A stretch of 64,000 nucleotides of DNA, from positions 186,001 through 250,000 of the forward strand of contig NZ_DALZYX010000005.1 of assembly GCF_031987975.1 (NCBI RefSeq), written 5' to 3'. The stretch's first letter is position 1. Every line of letters starts with the position of its first letter. Positions 53,259 to 61,196 of this stretch are shown here, in pieces. Under the pieces are notes generated by a model that was not told the DNA's origin, made no database searches, and saw nothing but the letters and a program-made list of their open reading frames with translations. Both the position numbers and the translations under genes were made by a program. Source of the stretch: Pseudescherichia sp031987975. Its GTDB lineage: Bacteria > Pseudomonadota > Gammaproteobacteria > Enterobacterales > Enterobacteriaceae.

Positions 53259-53816
53259 TTAGTGGCCCGGTAGCCAGGTAATTTCGCTAAACAGCAGCTG
53301 GCCTTCAGGCTTCAACAGCCGCAGCGTATGATGCCCCTCCTGCCACCAGGCTCCCTGGTCGGCAGTCAGCAGCTTATCCCCCAGCTGCCACGCCCCGCTC
53401 AGGACAAAAACCACCCCACCCCGTGAAGCAAAGGTCGTAAAGGTACGGTCAGCGACGCGCACCTTTGCCTGACAGCGATCCCGGCGGGTCATGATATTAA
53501 AATCCATTGACATCTGCCCGTCGGAAAGCTGCGCCTGTACCGGCTGCTCGCCAGCAAAGGTAAAGGGCTGGAGTCGCTTTAGCGTATGGTTGAACGCGCT
53601 GCCGCCGTCGAGCGTCACCTCTCCCCCTTCAATCAGCGTGATCACCCGGTCTACGCCGGCAAACTGCGGAAAACCGCCGTTGCTGGCAAGGGAGGCAATG
53701 CTTGCGCGCCAGTCAAAATCACGGGTTGCCGTCGGGAAGCAGCAGATTTCACGGGTCTCTCCTGCGCCGTTGCGCCACAGGTTGACCGGCATTTTTCGAA
53801 TATCAAAGTATTCCAT
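53259..53816 (-). CDS. ves: Ves, HutD-family environmental stress protein
   Basis: A 185-residue HutD/Ves cupin-type protein (191 in E. coli). Conserved LWRNGAGETREI, RASIASLASNGGFP and RGGVVFVLSGAWQLG. Reported as cold- and stress-inducible in E. coli; function unclear. GAGG six bases ahead supports the ATG at 53816; another ATG lies one codon upstream. Confidence 0.93.
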   Translation of the reverse strand: MEYFDIRKMPVNLWRNGAGETREICCFPTATRDFDWRASIASLASNGGFPQFAGVDRVITLIEGGEVTLDGGSAFNHTLKRLQPFTFAGEQPVQAQLSDGQMSMDFNIMTRRDRCQAKVRVADRTFTTFASRGGVVFVLSGAWQLGDKLLTADQGAWWQEGHHTLRLLKPEGQLLFSEITWLPGH

Positions 53817-53941
53817 CATCACCCTCAATGACACGCACGCGCGTCCGCGCAACGGTCAACGCCGCCACGCTTTTTTGTTATCGATTGCTGTTCAGGATGA
53901 GCATACCGTTTCGTTAGCGGCTAACAAAGAGGGGAGCAAAG

Positions 53942-53994
53942 AAAAAACCGCCGGGCCTGCCTACAGCCCGATGGGGATGTAGGCAAGGCTTGGT
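53942..53994. repeat. Terminator-like repeat, copy A (next to ves)
   Basis: AAAAAACCGCCGGGCCTG followed by CTACAGCCCGATGGGGATGT. I count 32 matches in the first 35 bases with copy B at 55542. An inner stem CCTACAGCCC/GGGATGTAGG is intact while the outer stem has decayed. The A run would be a T tract for minus-strand transcripts, but no gene here is read that way until ves, so it looks like a displaced spy terminator. Confidence 0.7.
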
Positions 53995-54106
53995 CCCTGC
54001 CTATGTACGCCTGTTTTTTAGGCATTATAAATAGCATGTTTAATATTACTCACTTTAACCATTCAACCTGTGTGGCTATAGTATTTTTTTGCATGGAGCA
54101 AAGAAA

Positions 54107-54664
54107 ATGCCAGTCAATTTGAATTTAAGCCCCACCTCAGGTACGCCAATTCATCCTGGTGGAGTGCGGTTGTTAACGGTAGGCGAAATCCACCTTGCTA
54201 TTACGCTTTACGGTTATAGCATCCGTTATAGCAACGTGTGGGTCCATTGGGAGAGCTATCTCCCTTTTAATATGCAGCCTGACGATATTGCCATGAGTCC
54301 GAACGGTGAGATGTGGTTCAGGGAGGGCACCTACTCGCCTGAATTTTCATTAGATAGCCTTAAAAAGAGGCATCGATTTCTTCATGAAATGATGCACGTT
54401 TGGCAAACACAGAAAGGCATGTTTGTCAGAACCAGAGGCCTGTTCTCCCGCTTCGCTGATTACAGCTACAGTTTAGATAAAGCAGATCTTCTTCATTACG
54501 GTCTTGAGCAGCAAGCTTCTATAGTCAGCGATTACTGGCTATTGCTTTACTTCGGTTTTGATAGACACAGTAATTTGTATAAATACCGTGATTACGATCC
54601 TGGCGAATCTGTCCACTCGTTAATTGCTAAATACAAGAATGTGTTAAAGGGGTTTCCGGGATGA
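54107..54664 (+). CDS. Putative T6SS effector with HExxH metallopeptidase motif
   Basis: A 185-residue protein. It has FLHEMMHVWQTQKG at about residues 91-104, an HExxH zinc motif of metallopeptidases, a Pro-rich N-terminus and an aromatic-rich body, and no signal peptide. It is immediately followed by a lipoprotein (overlap of four bases) and then hcp, the order effector-immunity-carrier seen in orphan type VI islands, so I infer a periplasm-acting toxin carried by Hcp. I recall related proteins next to hcp/rhs genes but cannot name a characterised member. GGAG eight bases ahead supports the ATG at 54107 over a TTG six codons earlier. AT-richer than flanking ves and spy. Confidence 0.75.
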   Translation: MPVNLNLSPTSGTPIHPGGVRLLTVGEIHLAITLYGYSIRYSNVWVHWESYLPFNMQPDDIAMSPNGEMWFREGTYSPEFSLDSLKKRHRFLHEMMHVWQTQKGMFVRTRGLFSRFADYSYSLDKADLLHYGLEQQASIVSDYWLLLYFGFDRHSNLYKYRDYDPGESVHSLIAKYKNVLKGFPG

Positions 54665-54978
54665 AAATTTTAACAATTATAGCTATCTGTTTTTTTCTAA
54701 CAGGATGTCCGGGAGGCCCAAGAGCATGGGAGACGCGCAGCACGTTTATTTATAATGATACGCTCTGTTTCAGCGTGGACAAAAAAGATGTTCTGAACTT
54801 CTACTGGATTGAAGTTAATAAAGGCGGAGGGTATGAAGAAATTGCCAATTCTGGAAAATATAAGCTCAACACTTCTTACCCAAATAGCTGCATTAAATTC
54901 AAGTTCAACCCTGATTACAGCTATGTCATCTCTTATGGCCTGAACGGCAAAAATTACGAGGATGATGTTTTTTATTGA
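54661..54978 (+). CDS. Putative periplasmic lipoprotein immunity protein
   Basis: A 105-residue lipoprotein: residues 1-15 are a signal peptide with lipobox (F)LTGC (Cys16), and the mature part (ETRSTFIYNDTLCFSVDKKD, then an NSCIKF segment) looks like an all-beta domain with two cysteines that could form a disulfide. The ATG overlaps the stop of the upstream effector candidate, so the pair are translated together in the manner of effector and immunity proteins. A periplasmic immunity protein would match a toxin that acts in the periplasm. Function inferred from context. Confidence 0.7.
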   Translation: MKILTIIAICFFLTGCPGGPRAWETRSTFIYNDTLCFSVDKKDVLNFYWIEVNKGGGYEEIANSGKYKLNTSYPNSCIKFKFNPDYSYVISYGLNGKNYEDDVFY

Positions 54979-55003
54979 TAATAATTAACAGAGGGATTTA
55001 CCT

Positions 55004-55486
55004 ATGTCACTACCTGCTTATCTCTTTTTATACGATGAGAATGGCGTGCAAATTACAGGAGAGTGTACCGCACCGGGTCGAGAGGGTGCCATTGAGGTAA
55101 TGAATAGCAGCTATAGTATAAATCAGGGCGTTGACAGTCATACAGGCAGCATGACTGGAACGAGACAGCATAGCCCGTTTAAAATTCATAAACAGCTTGA
55201 TAAAACCAGCCCCTGGTTTGCGGTAGCTATCTGCGAAAGTAAAAGACTACAGAAGGCAATAATCAAATACTATGAGATTAAAGAAGCCGGCATAGAAACC
55301 GAAATTTATAGAGTCACCTTAGATAGCGTGGTGATTATGTCCGTAGACTTCACTCACGTCTATTACCCTGGGAGTTCCGCACCCAATATGCATGAGGTGA
55401 TTGGACTCCGGTCCCGCGCCATTGAGTGGAACTACATTGCCGGAAACATCAGATATGATGACGCCTGGAACAAATCGCGACAATAG
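55004..55486 (+). CDS. Hcp family type VI secretion protein
   Basis: A 160-residue Hcp-family tube protein. Visible family features: an early LFLYDENGVQI strand, MNSSYSINQGVDSHTGSMTGTR, HSPFKIHKQLDKTSPWF, and a VTLDSVVIMSV strand. Hcp forms the hexameric rings of the T6SS tube and carries small effectors. No other T6SS core gene (tssB, tssC, clpV, vgrG) is in the window, so this is an orphan hcp. Twenty-five bases after the lipoprotein gene with AGAGGG ribosome site. Confidence 0.88.
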   Translation: MSLPAYLFLYDENGVQITGECTAPGREGAIEVMNSSYSINQGVDSHTGSMTGTRQHSPFKIHKQLDKTSPWFAVAICESKRLQKAIIKYYEIKEAGIETEIYRVTLDSVVIMSVDFTHVYYPGSSAPNMHEVIGLRSRAIEWNYIAGNIRYDDAWNKSRQ

Positions 55487-55541
55487 CGAAAAAAGAGATA
55501 GAGTTAATATCGCTACTTCAGTGATGTTACTAAGAGTCCAT

Positions 55542-55602
55542 AAAAAAACCGCCGGGCCTGTCCACATCCCGATGGGGGGATGTGAACAAGACCGGCGGTC
55601 TT
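55542..55602 (-). terminator. spy terminator; repeat copy B
   Basis: Long hairpin: outer stem ACCGCCGG / CCGGCGGT, inner stem CACATCCC / GGGATGTG, followed by seven T on the minus strand. It ends spy and may also end the convergent hcp operon. The first half is repeated as copy A at 53942, on the other side of the T6SS module. Confidence 0.85.
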
Positions 55603-55618
55603 AAGAAAGTGTGCTGAA

Positions 55619-56107
55619 TTACTCAGCAGGTTCAGGCATTTTACCTTCTGGCGCTTTACGTTCTGTCAGACGCTTCTCAAAATTGGCATTAAACTGCTTT
55701 TTCTGCTCTGGCGTCAGGATGTTATAGATTTTGTTCTGAGTTTCCATATGCGCCAGCATACGGGCTTTGTTCTGCTCGGCCATTTTGTCGATCTGCGCTT
55801 CGGCTTTCGCCTTGTCGAAGGTGTCGCTGGCGATGATGCTATGGGTAGCGCGACGCTCATCCAGAGACGGACGTTTCATCTGGTCACGCTGGCTCTTCAT
55901 GATCTCACGGATCTGCTGCTTCTGCGCGTCGGTCAGGTTGAGGTCTTTGAACATCATGTCGTGATGCGGACCCATCTTGCCTTTATGGTGCATCGCTGCG
56001 CCGTTAGCCGGTGCGGTAGTGGTGTCGGCAGCGTGAGCCAGGTTAGCAGCGCCGAACGCCAGGGTAGAGGCAACAAACAGAGCGGTTAATTTACGCATAG
56101 TCTTCAT
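55619..56107 (-). CDS. spy: Periplasmic chaperone Spy
   Basis: A 162-residue ATP-independent periplasmic chaperone (161 in E. coli). Signal peptide about 1-26 (ends AHA), then the helical cradle with the two LTxxQ motifs LTDAQKQQI and LTPEQKKQF and a basic concave surface (KRPSLDERRATH). Induced by Cpx and Bae envelope stress; a CpxR-like site lies upstream. The T6SS module separates it from ves, its neighbour in E. coli. Confidence 0.97.
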   Translation of the reverse strand: MKTMRKLTALFVASTLAFGAANLAHAADTTTAPANGAAMHHKGKMGPHHDMMFKDLNLTDAQKQQIREIMKSQRDQMKRPSLDERRATHSIIASDTFDKAKAEAQIDKMAEQNKARMLAHMETQNKIYNILTPEQKKQFNANFEKRLTERKAPEGKMPEPAE

Positions 56108-56160
56108 CCTTCTTTCAGTTATTCTTACTTACGGCACGTTGCCGTGTTGACGAGATTAAC

Positions 56161-56175
56161 TTTACGACCTTTTTC
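56161..56175 (-). promoter_or_regulatory. CpxR box of spy
   Basis: On the minus strand GAAAAAGGTCGTAAA matches GTAAA-N5-GTAAA with one mismatch, 54 bases upstream of the spy start. CpxR control of spy is established in E. coli. Confidence 0.65.
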
Positions 56176-56385
56176 GTCAATTAATCAGTGCAACGGTAAA
56201 ACAGTGAAAGTATAAAAAACATTTTCTGCGAAATTGTGAAGACAATATGGAAAAAAGATGGAGAGGTGTAGCAAAAATATTCAACACCTTGATTTTGGAG
56301 GCAATGTGGAGGAGCATACTCCTCCATCGATTATTAATAAAGCAGTTTTGTAAGAATAGTCTGCAATAATTCTTAAGGCACGCTT

Positions 56386-57354
56386 CTATTTAATCCGCAC
56401 CAGCATTAAACCCGCCCGCAGGCCGGGCGCGACGTTTGGATTGGGAAATAATACATATTCAGTTTCATGCTGAACGACATACTGCGCCTCGCCCTCCTCT
56501 GCCAGCAGCGTGCCGGCGCTAAACGACGTAAAGTTCAGCGTCTGGTCAGACATATAAAGACGAAACGCCTCCCCGTGGCGGGTAATCTGCTGCGCAACAC
56601 GATAGCGCAGCACTGGCTGATGCTGGCTCGTCCAGGGCGTATCGCTTAACAGGGCAGCGAGCGCATCCCGCGTCATGGCGAACTGGCTGAGATCGTTCTC
56701 GCCAAAGGGAAGCGCTTTCCCCAGTTCCAGCGTGCAGGCCAGGGCATTAAAGCGCTCGCTGCTAAAGTGGGTAAAAGTGCCTCCCGGTGACTGGTGAAAG
56801 ACCAACGCCTCCAGCCCCGCGTCTCCTAACCATTGCAGGAATAGCTCATTCCACGGCGTGGCCCGGGCAGGTAAAACACCGAAGCGCAGATGGTGCGAGC
56901 CGCGTATAGCGGTATGCAGGTCGAGATGCCAGCGTGTCTCAGATACACCATCAGTAAAGAAGCGATCCAACGCCTGCTCAAGCCGCATTGCCCGCTCGGT
57001 CTCCAGACTTTCAGGATAACCTCGCCAACGCTCGCCAAACATGCGGTTAAGATCGTAGGATACATAGCGTCGGTTAGCGCGTAACGCTTCAGGATTGCCC
57101 AGCACCACCAGCACACGCCAGCGCAGCGTCAGCGAGCCGCTAAATAGCGCGACCAGCAGATTATCGACTAACTCTACCGGAGCGGTCTCATTCCCGTGGA
57201 TCCCGGTTGAGATTACCAAGGCACGATCTACAGGCTGATGCGGAGTCAGCTCCAGCAAACCCTCACCGTGCCAGCGCCAGCTAAACGTGACACTGTCACT
57301 ATACGTTTTATCTGGAGCGATCCCTGCAAGCGTTAAAGCGAGAAAATCGTGCAT
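56386..57354 (-). CDS. astE: Succinylglutamate desuccinylase
   Basis: A 322-residue zinc enzyme, same length as E. coli AstE; last step of the arginine succinyltransferase (AST) pathway, giving glutamate and succinate. Zinc site GIHGNETAPVE (His, Glu near 52-55) and WHLDLHTAIRGS (His near 147), and the catalytic Glu in TLELGKALPFG. The frame is open far upstream, but the ATG at 57354 with GGAGG ahead matches E. coli and lies ten bases after astB. Confidence 0.96.
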   Translation of the reverse strand: MHDFLALTLAGIAPDKTYSDSVTFSWRWHGEGLLELTPHQPVDRALVISTGIHGNETAPVELVDNLLVALFSGSLTLRWRVLVVLGNPEALRANRRYVSYDLNRMFGERWRGYPESLETERAMRLEQALDRFFTDGVSETRWHLDLHTAIRGSHHLRFGVLPARATPWNELFLQWLGDAGLEALVFHQSPGGTFTHFSSERFNALACTLELGKALPFGENDLSQFAMTRDALAALLSDTPWTSQHQPVLRYRVAQQITRHGEAFRLYMSDQTLNFTSFSAGTLLAEEGEAQYVVQHETEYVLFPNPNVAPGLRAGLMLVRIK

Positions 57355-57364
57355 AGCGCCTCCG

Positions 57365-58690
57365 TTAACGCTGGAAAGGATAGACCGATCCAAGATCCAG
57401 CAGCTGTGACAGCCGGTCCAGCGCCTCCCGCCCCTCACGCAGCAGAAGCGGGTCGGCAAGATCGGCCTGGGTTAGCCGATCGCGGTAGTAGCGATCTACC
57501 CATCCATTAAGTTGGTTAAAGAGTGCGTCCGACATCATCACCGCCGGGTTAACCGCCTGCCGCTCCTCCTGCGTCAGCACCACGCGCAGGCGCAGGCAGG
57601 CCGGACCGCCGCCGTTGGCCATGCTCTCCCGCAGATCGAACACTTTCAGCTCGCGGATCGGATTATCTTCTGCCAGCAGGCCGTTGAGGTAGTGCCAGAC
57701 GCCTGCATGCTCCTGCGACTCCTGAGGCACCACCAGCACCATTGAGCCATCGTCCCGGCTCAGCAGCTGGCTGTTAAACAGATAGGTTGCCACCGCATCC
57801 CTCACTGATACCGCCTCCTCCGGGACCTGAATCGCCTGAAAACCCGGCACCCGCTCCGCCAGGTGGCTTAGCAGCCCACACTGCTTAACAAAGGCTCGCT
57901 CGTGGCAGAACAGCAGCTGGCGATTGCTGACTGCAATCACATCGTTATGAAAAACCCCTTCGTCAATGACCGTGGGGTTCTGCTGAGCAAACATGACCCG
58001 ATCCGGATGGACCTGATTTAGCCGCACCACCGCCTGGCTCGCCTCCAGGGTCTGACGGGCAGGATAGCGCTCGGGTGCGGCGTGGCCGTGCTCCTCGCGC
58101 CCATAGATAAAGAGCTGCAGACCTGGCTCGCCATATTCACCGCCGAGACGGTTATGGTTTGCCGCCCCTTCGTCGCCAAAGCGCGCCACCTGCGGCAGCG
58201 CCGGATGCACGGCGAAGCGGCCCTCATCGCGGAAAATAGCCCGCAGCAGCGCCTCGGTGGTCGGCGCTTCGCTTGAACGGTGGAACTTATTGTTAAGGTT
58301 AGCGACGGTGAGATGCACCCTGCCGTCCAGCGCGTCGGCGGAGGGGCAAACCGTGGCGGCGTTGGCGACCCACATGGATGACGCCGAACTGGCTGCGGAG
58401 AGCAGCTCCGGCGTCTGCGCTGCTGCTTTGGCAACCACCTGCTCATCGCTGCCGCTGAATCCCAGCTGGCGTAGCACCGCAACGTTGGGTCGCTCCTGGG
58501 GCGGGATCACTGCCTGGGGAAAACCCGCGTCGCTTAAGGCTTTCATCTTCAACAGGCCCTGCTTCGCCGCCAGCTTCGGGTTGGACACCTGATTACGGTG
58601 CTTTGTTGAGGCCTCGTTACCAAAAGAGAGTCCGGCATAGTGATGGGTCAGCCCCACCAGGCCGTCAAAGTTTACCTCGTGCGCCTTCAT
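57365..58690 (-). CDS. astB: N-succinylarginine dihydrolase
   Basis: A 441-residue guanidino-group-modifying enzyme (447 in E. coli) converting succinylarginine to succinylornithine, CO2 and ammonia. N-terminal EVNFDGLVGLTHHYAGLS; the catalytic Cys is in MANGGGPACLRLRVVL (about residue 367). The start overlaps the astD stop by four bases. Confidence 0.97.
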   Translation of the reverse strand: MKAHEVNFDGLVGLTHHYAGLSFGNEASTKHRNQVSNPKLAAKQGLLKMKALSDAGFPQAVIPPQERPNVAVLRQLGFSGSDEQVVAKAAAQTPELLSAASSASSMWVANAATVCPSADALDGRVHLTVANLNNKFHRSSEAPTTEALLRAIFRDEGRFAVHPALPQVARFGDEGAANHNRLGGEYGEPGLQLFIYGREEHGHAAPERYPARQTLEASQAVVRLNQVHPDRVMFAQQNPTVIDEGVFHNDVIAVSNRQLLFCHERAFVKQCGLLSHLAERVPGFQAIQVPEEAVSVRDAVATYLFNSQLLSRDDGSMVLVVPQESQEHAGVWHYLNGLLAEDNPIRELKVFDLRESMANGGGPACLRLRVVLTQEERQAVNPAVMMSDALFNQLNGWVDRYYRDRLTQADLADPLLLREGREALDRLSQLLDLGSVYPFQR

Positions 58691-60165
58691 GCTCCCTCCT
58701 CCGTTGAAAAGTGCAGCCCCGGGCTGAGCGTCTCCGGCAGGGTCAAATCAGCTGACTCCAGGCTTGCCATCGGCCATGCGCAGTAGTCAGCGGCGTACCA
58801 GGCGCTGGGACGATGGTTGCCCGAGGCCCCGATACCGCCAAAGGGGGCGGTGCTCGCCGCGCCGGTCAAAGGCTTGTTCCAGTTAACGATCCCGGCCCGC
58901 GCCGCAAGCAGCAGAGCGTCAAACTTCTCGCGCTCCGCCGAGACCAGGCCGCAGGCCAGCCCGTAGCGGGTGGCATTCGCCAGCGTAATCGCCTCTTCCC
59001 AACTGTCGTAGCGCCAGACTCCCAGCAGCGGGCCGAATACTTCCTCGTCCGGCACGTTGGCCACGCCGGTAAGATCGATAATGCCAGGGCTAAGCAGCGA
59101 TGTTCCGGGCTTAATGCGCTTCGGTGCCAGCAGCGTCCGGCCGCCGCGCGCCTCGTGGGCCTGCCACGCCTTATAAACCTGATCCGCGGCCTGCTCAGAG
59201 ATCAGTCCGCCAATAAACGGCTGCGGCTCGGCGTTCCAGTGGCCGGGTACGATGCGGCCCGCCACCTCCACCAGTCGATCAAGAAAGGCGTCGCCCTCTG
59301 CGCCGCGTTTCACCAGCAGCCGACGGGCGCATGTACAGCGCTGACCCGCAGTGATGAACGCGGACTGAATAGTCAAATGCACGGCAGCGTCGCGATCCGC
59401 TATGTCATCGACAATCAGCGGATTGTTTCCCCCCATCTCAAGGGCGAGGATCTTCTCCGGCTGTCCGGCCAGCTGGCGATGCAGCTGGTAGCCAGTATTG
59501 GCGCTGCCGGTAAAGAGCAGGCCATCAAGTTCCGGAAGGCTACTGAGAGCCTGGCCCGTTTCGCGTCCGCCCTGCACCAGGTTAAGCACGCCGGCAGGAA
59601 GACCCGCCTGCGCCCAAAGCTTCACCACTGCCTCGCCGCTGTGCGGCGTCAGCTCGCTAGGCTTAAACACCAGCGTATTGCCCGCCAGCAGGGCCGGAAT
59701 GATATGGCCGTTGGGAAGATGTCCCGGAAAGTTATAGGGACCGAAAACCGCCAGCACGCCGTGGGGACGATGGCGCAGGGTTGCCGCCCCATCCGCCATC
59801 GCCGTGTGCTGCTCGCCGGTTCGTACATGCCAGGCCTTCACCGAGATGGCAGCCTTGTTAATCATGGCCCCGACTTCGGTCGCCGCTTCCCAGCGCGGCT
59901 TGCCCGTCTCCCGGGCGATGATTTCCGTTAGTGCACCCCTGTTTTGCTCCAGCAGCGCAGCAAATTTTTCCACGATGGCCTGGCGGGCAGCGAAAGGCTG
60001 CGACGCCCAGCCGGGAAACGCGGCGCGGGCGGCCCGGCATGCCTCGCCAACCTGCTCTGCATCCGCATCCTCTCCCTGCCAGAGTAGATCGCCACTCACC
60101 GGATCGTGCTTTTCACGCCGAATGCCCTGACCGGTCACCCAATCACCGTTGATCCATAAGCTCAT
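58687..60165 (-). CDS. astD: Succinylglutamate semialdehyde dehydrogenase
   Basis: A 492-residue NAD-dependent aldehyde dehydrogenase, same length as E. coli AstD. EMGGNNPLIV (Glu near 250) and GQRCTCARRLL (Cys near 287) form the active site; FGPYNFPGHLPNGH binds cofactor. The ATG at 60165 overlaps the astA stop and matches E. coli; an earlier in-frame ATG 19 codons upstream was rejected. Confidence 0.97.
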   Translation of the reverse strand: MSLWINGDWVTGQGIRREKHDPVSGDLLWQGEDADAEQVGEACRAARAAFPGWASQPFAARQAIVEKFAALLEQNRGALTEIIARETGKPRWEAATEVGAMINKAAISVKAWHVRTGEQHTAMADGAATLRHRPHGVLAVFGPYNFPGHLPNGHIIPALLAGNTLVFKPSELTPHSGEAVVKLWAQAGLPAGVLNLVQGGRETGQALSSLPELDGLLFTGSANTGYQLHRQLAGQPEKILALEMGGNNPLIVDDIADRDAAVHLTIQSAFITAGQRCTCARRLLVKRGAEGDAFLDRLVEVAGRIVPGHWNAEPQPFIGGLISEQAADQVYKAWQAHEARGGRTLLAPKRIKPGTSLLSPGIIDLTGVANVPDEEVFGPLLGVWRYDSWEEAITLANATRYGLACGLVSAEREKFDALLLAARAGIVNWNKPLTGAASTAPFGGIGASGNHRPSAWYAADYCAWPMASLESADLTLPETLSPGLHFSTEEGA

Positions 60166-61196
60166 GCAGTTTTCTCCTCGGCACAGAGACGCACCAGGCG
60201 AACCTTGTCGCCCGGCTGACATTTGAGAACATCTATCTGGGCGGCGCTCAGCACCAGCCGTTCGGTATCGGGGTTAGCGGCTACCAGCATGACGCGAAAC
60301 TGCTGGTACTGCTCGTTAGCCACCATGCAGAGCGGCCACTCGCCCGGCGCGGGCTGCCCTTCAGCCACCTCTACCAGGCGGCTTTTACGGATGGCGCGCA
60401 CCCGGTCAATATCACACTCCAGCGTCGGCCCGCCGTCGAAAATGTCGATATAGTTGCGGTAGCGGAATCCCTCTTTTTCCAGCACCGCCCGCGCCGGGGC
60501 GGTTTGCGGATGCACTTCGCCAATCACCGCCTGCGCCTCTGCCGACAGGAACTGGGTGTAGATAGGATGTTTAGGCATTAGCTCGGCGATAAAAGCCTTC
60601 TGCCCGATGCCGCACAGGCGATCGGCGCGGCTGAAGGACATGGAAAAGAAGGTTTTCCCCAGGCTGTCCCAAAAAGGCGAATAGCCATCCTCGCTGATCA
60701 CGCCGCGCATCTCTGCCACCACCTTCTCATTAAAACGATCGCGAAATGCCGCCATAAACATAAATCGTGATTTAGAGAGCAGGTAGCCGTTGCCCGCCTT
60801 ACGCCAGTCGGGGTCGAGGAACAGGGTGCACAGTTCGCTGCTGCCGGTGTGGTCATTGCTCAAAAACAGCGTGGGCAGCGCGTTGTAGACGTTCAGCTCT
60901 TTTGAGGCATGCACCAGGGTGCCGACCCGGTAGTTGTACCAGGGATCGTTCAGCCCAACGGCCACCTCAATGGCGCAGACTCCGGCCACCGTGCCGCTGT
61001 CGGTATCCTCCAGCACAAACAGATAGCCCTGCTCGCTTTTCGGCAGCTCGCCCTGCCAGGTCTGCCGTGCCCGGGTGATACGCGCCGCAAGCGTGGCCTC
61101 ATCGGCGGGCAGCGAGGTCAGCCCGCCGCCAGTTTTACCTGCCAGCCGCATCAGGGCGGGCAGATCGCTATGTTCAATCGGACGGATCACCATCAT
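60162..61196 (-). CDS. astA: Arginine N-succinyltransferase
   Basis: A 344-residue enzyme, same length as E. coli, transferring succinyl from succinyl-CoA to arginine, the first step of the AST pathway. Conserved NDPWYNYRVGTLVHASKELN, NDHTGSSELCTLFLDP and KEGFRYRNYIDIFDGGPTLE. Start overlaps the astC stop by four bases. Confidence 0.98.
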   Translation of the reverse strand: MMVIRPIEHSDLPALMRLAGKTGGGLTSLPADEATLAARITRARQTWQGELPKSEQGYLFVLEDTDSGTVAGVCAIEVAVGLNDPWYNYRVGTLVHASKELNVYNALPTLFLSNDHTGSSELCTLFLDPDWRKAGNGYLLSKSRFMFMAAFRDRFNEKVVAEMRGVISEDGYSPFWDSLGKTFFSMSFSRADRLCGIGQKAFIAELMPKHPIYTQFLSAEAQAVIGEVHPQTAPARAVLEKEGFRYRNYIDIFDGGPTLECDIDRVRAIRKSRLVEVAEGQPAPGEWPLCMVANEQYQQFRVMLVAANPDTERLVLSAAQIDVLKCQPGDKVRLVRLCAEEKTA

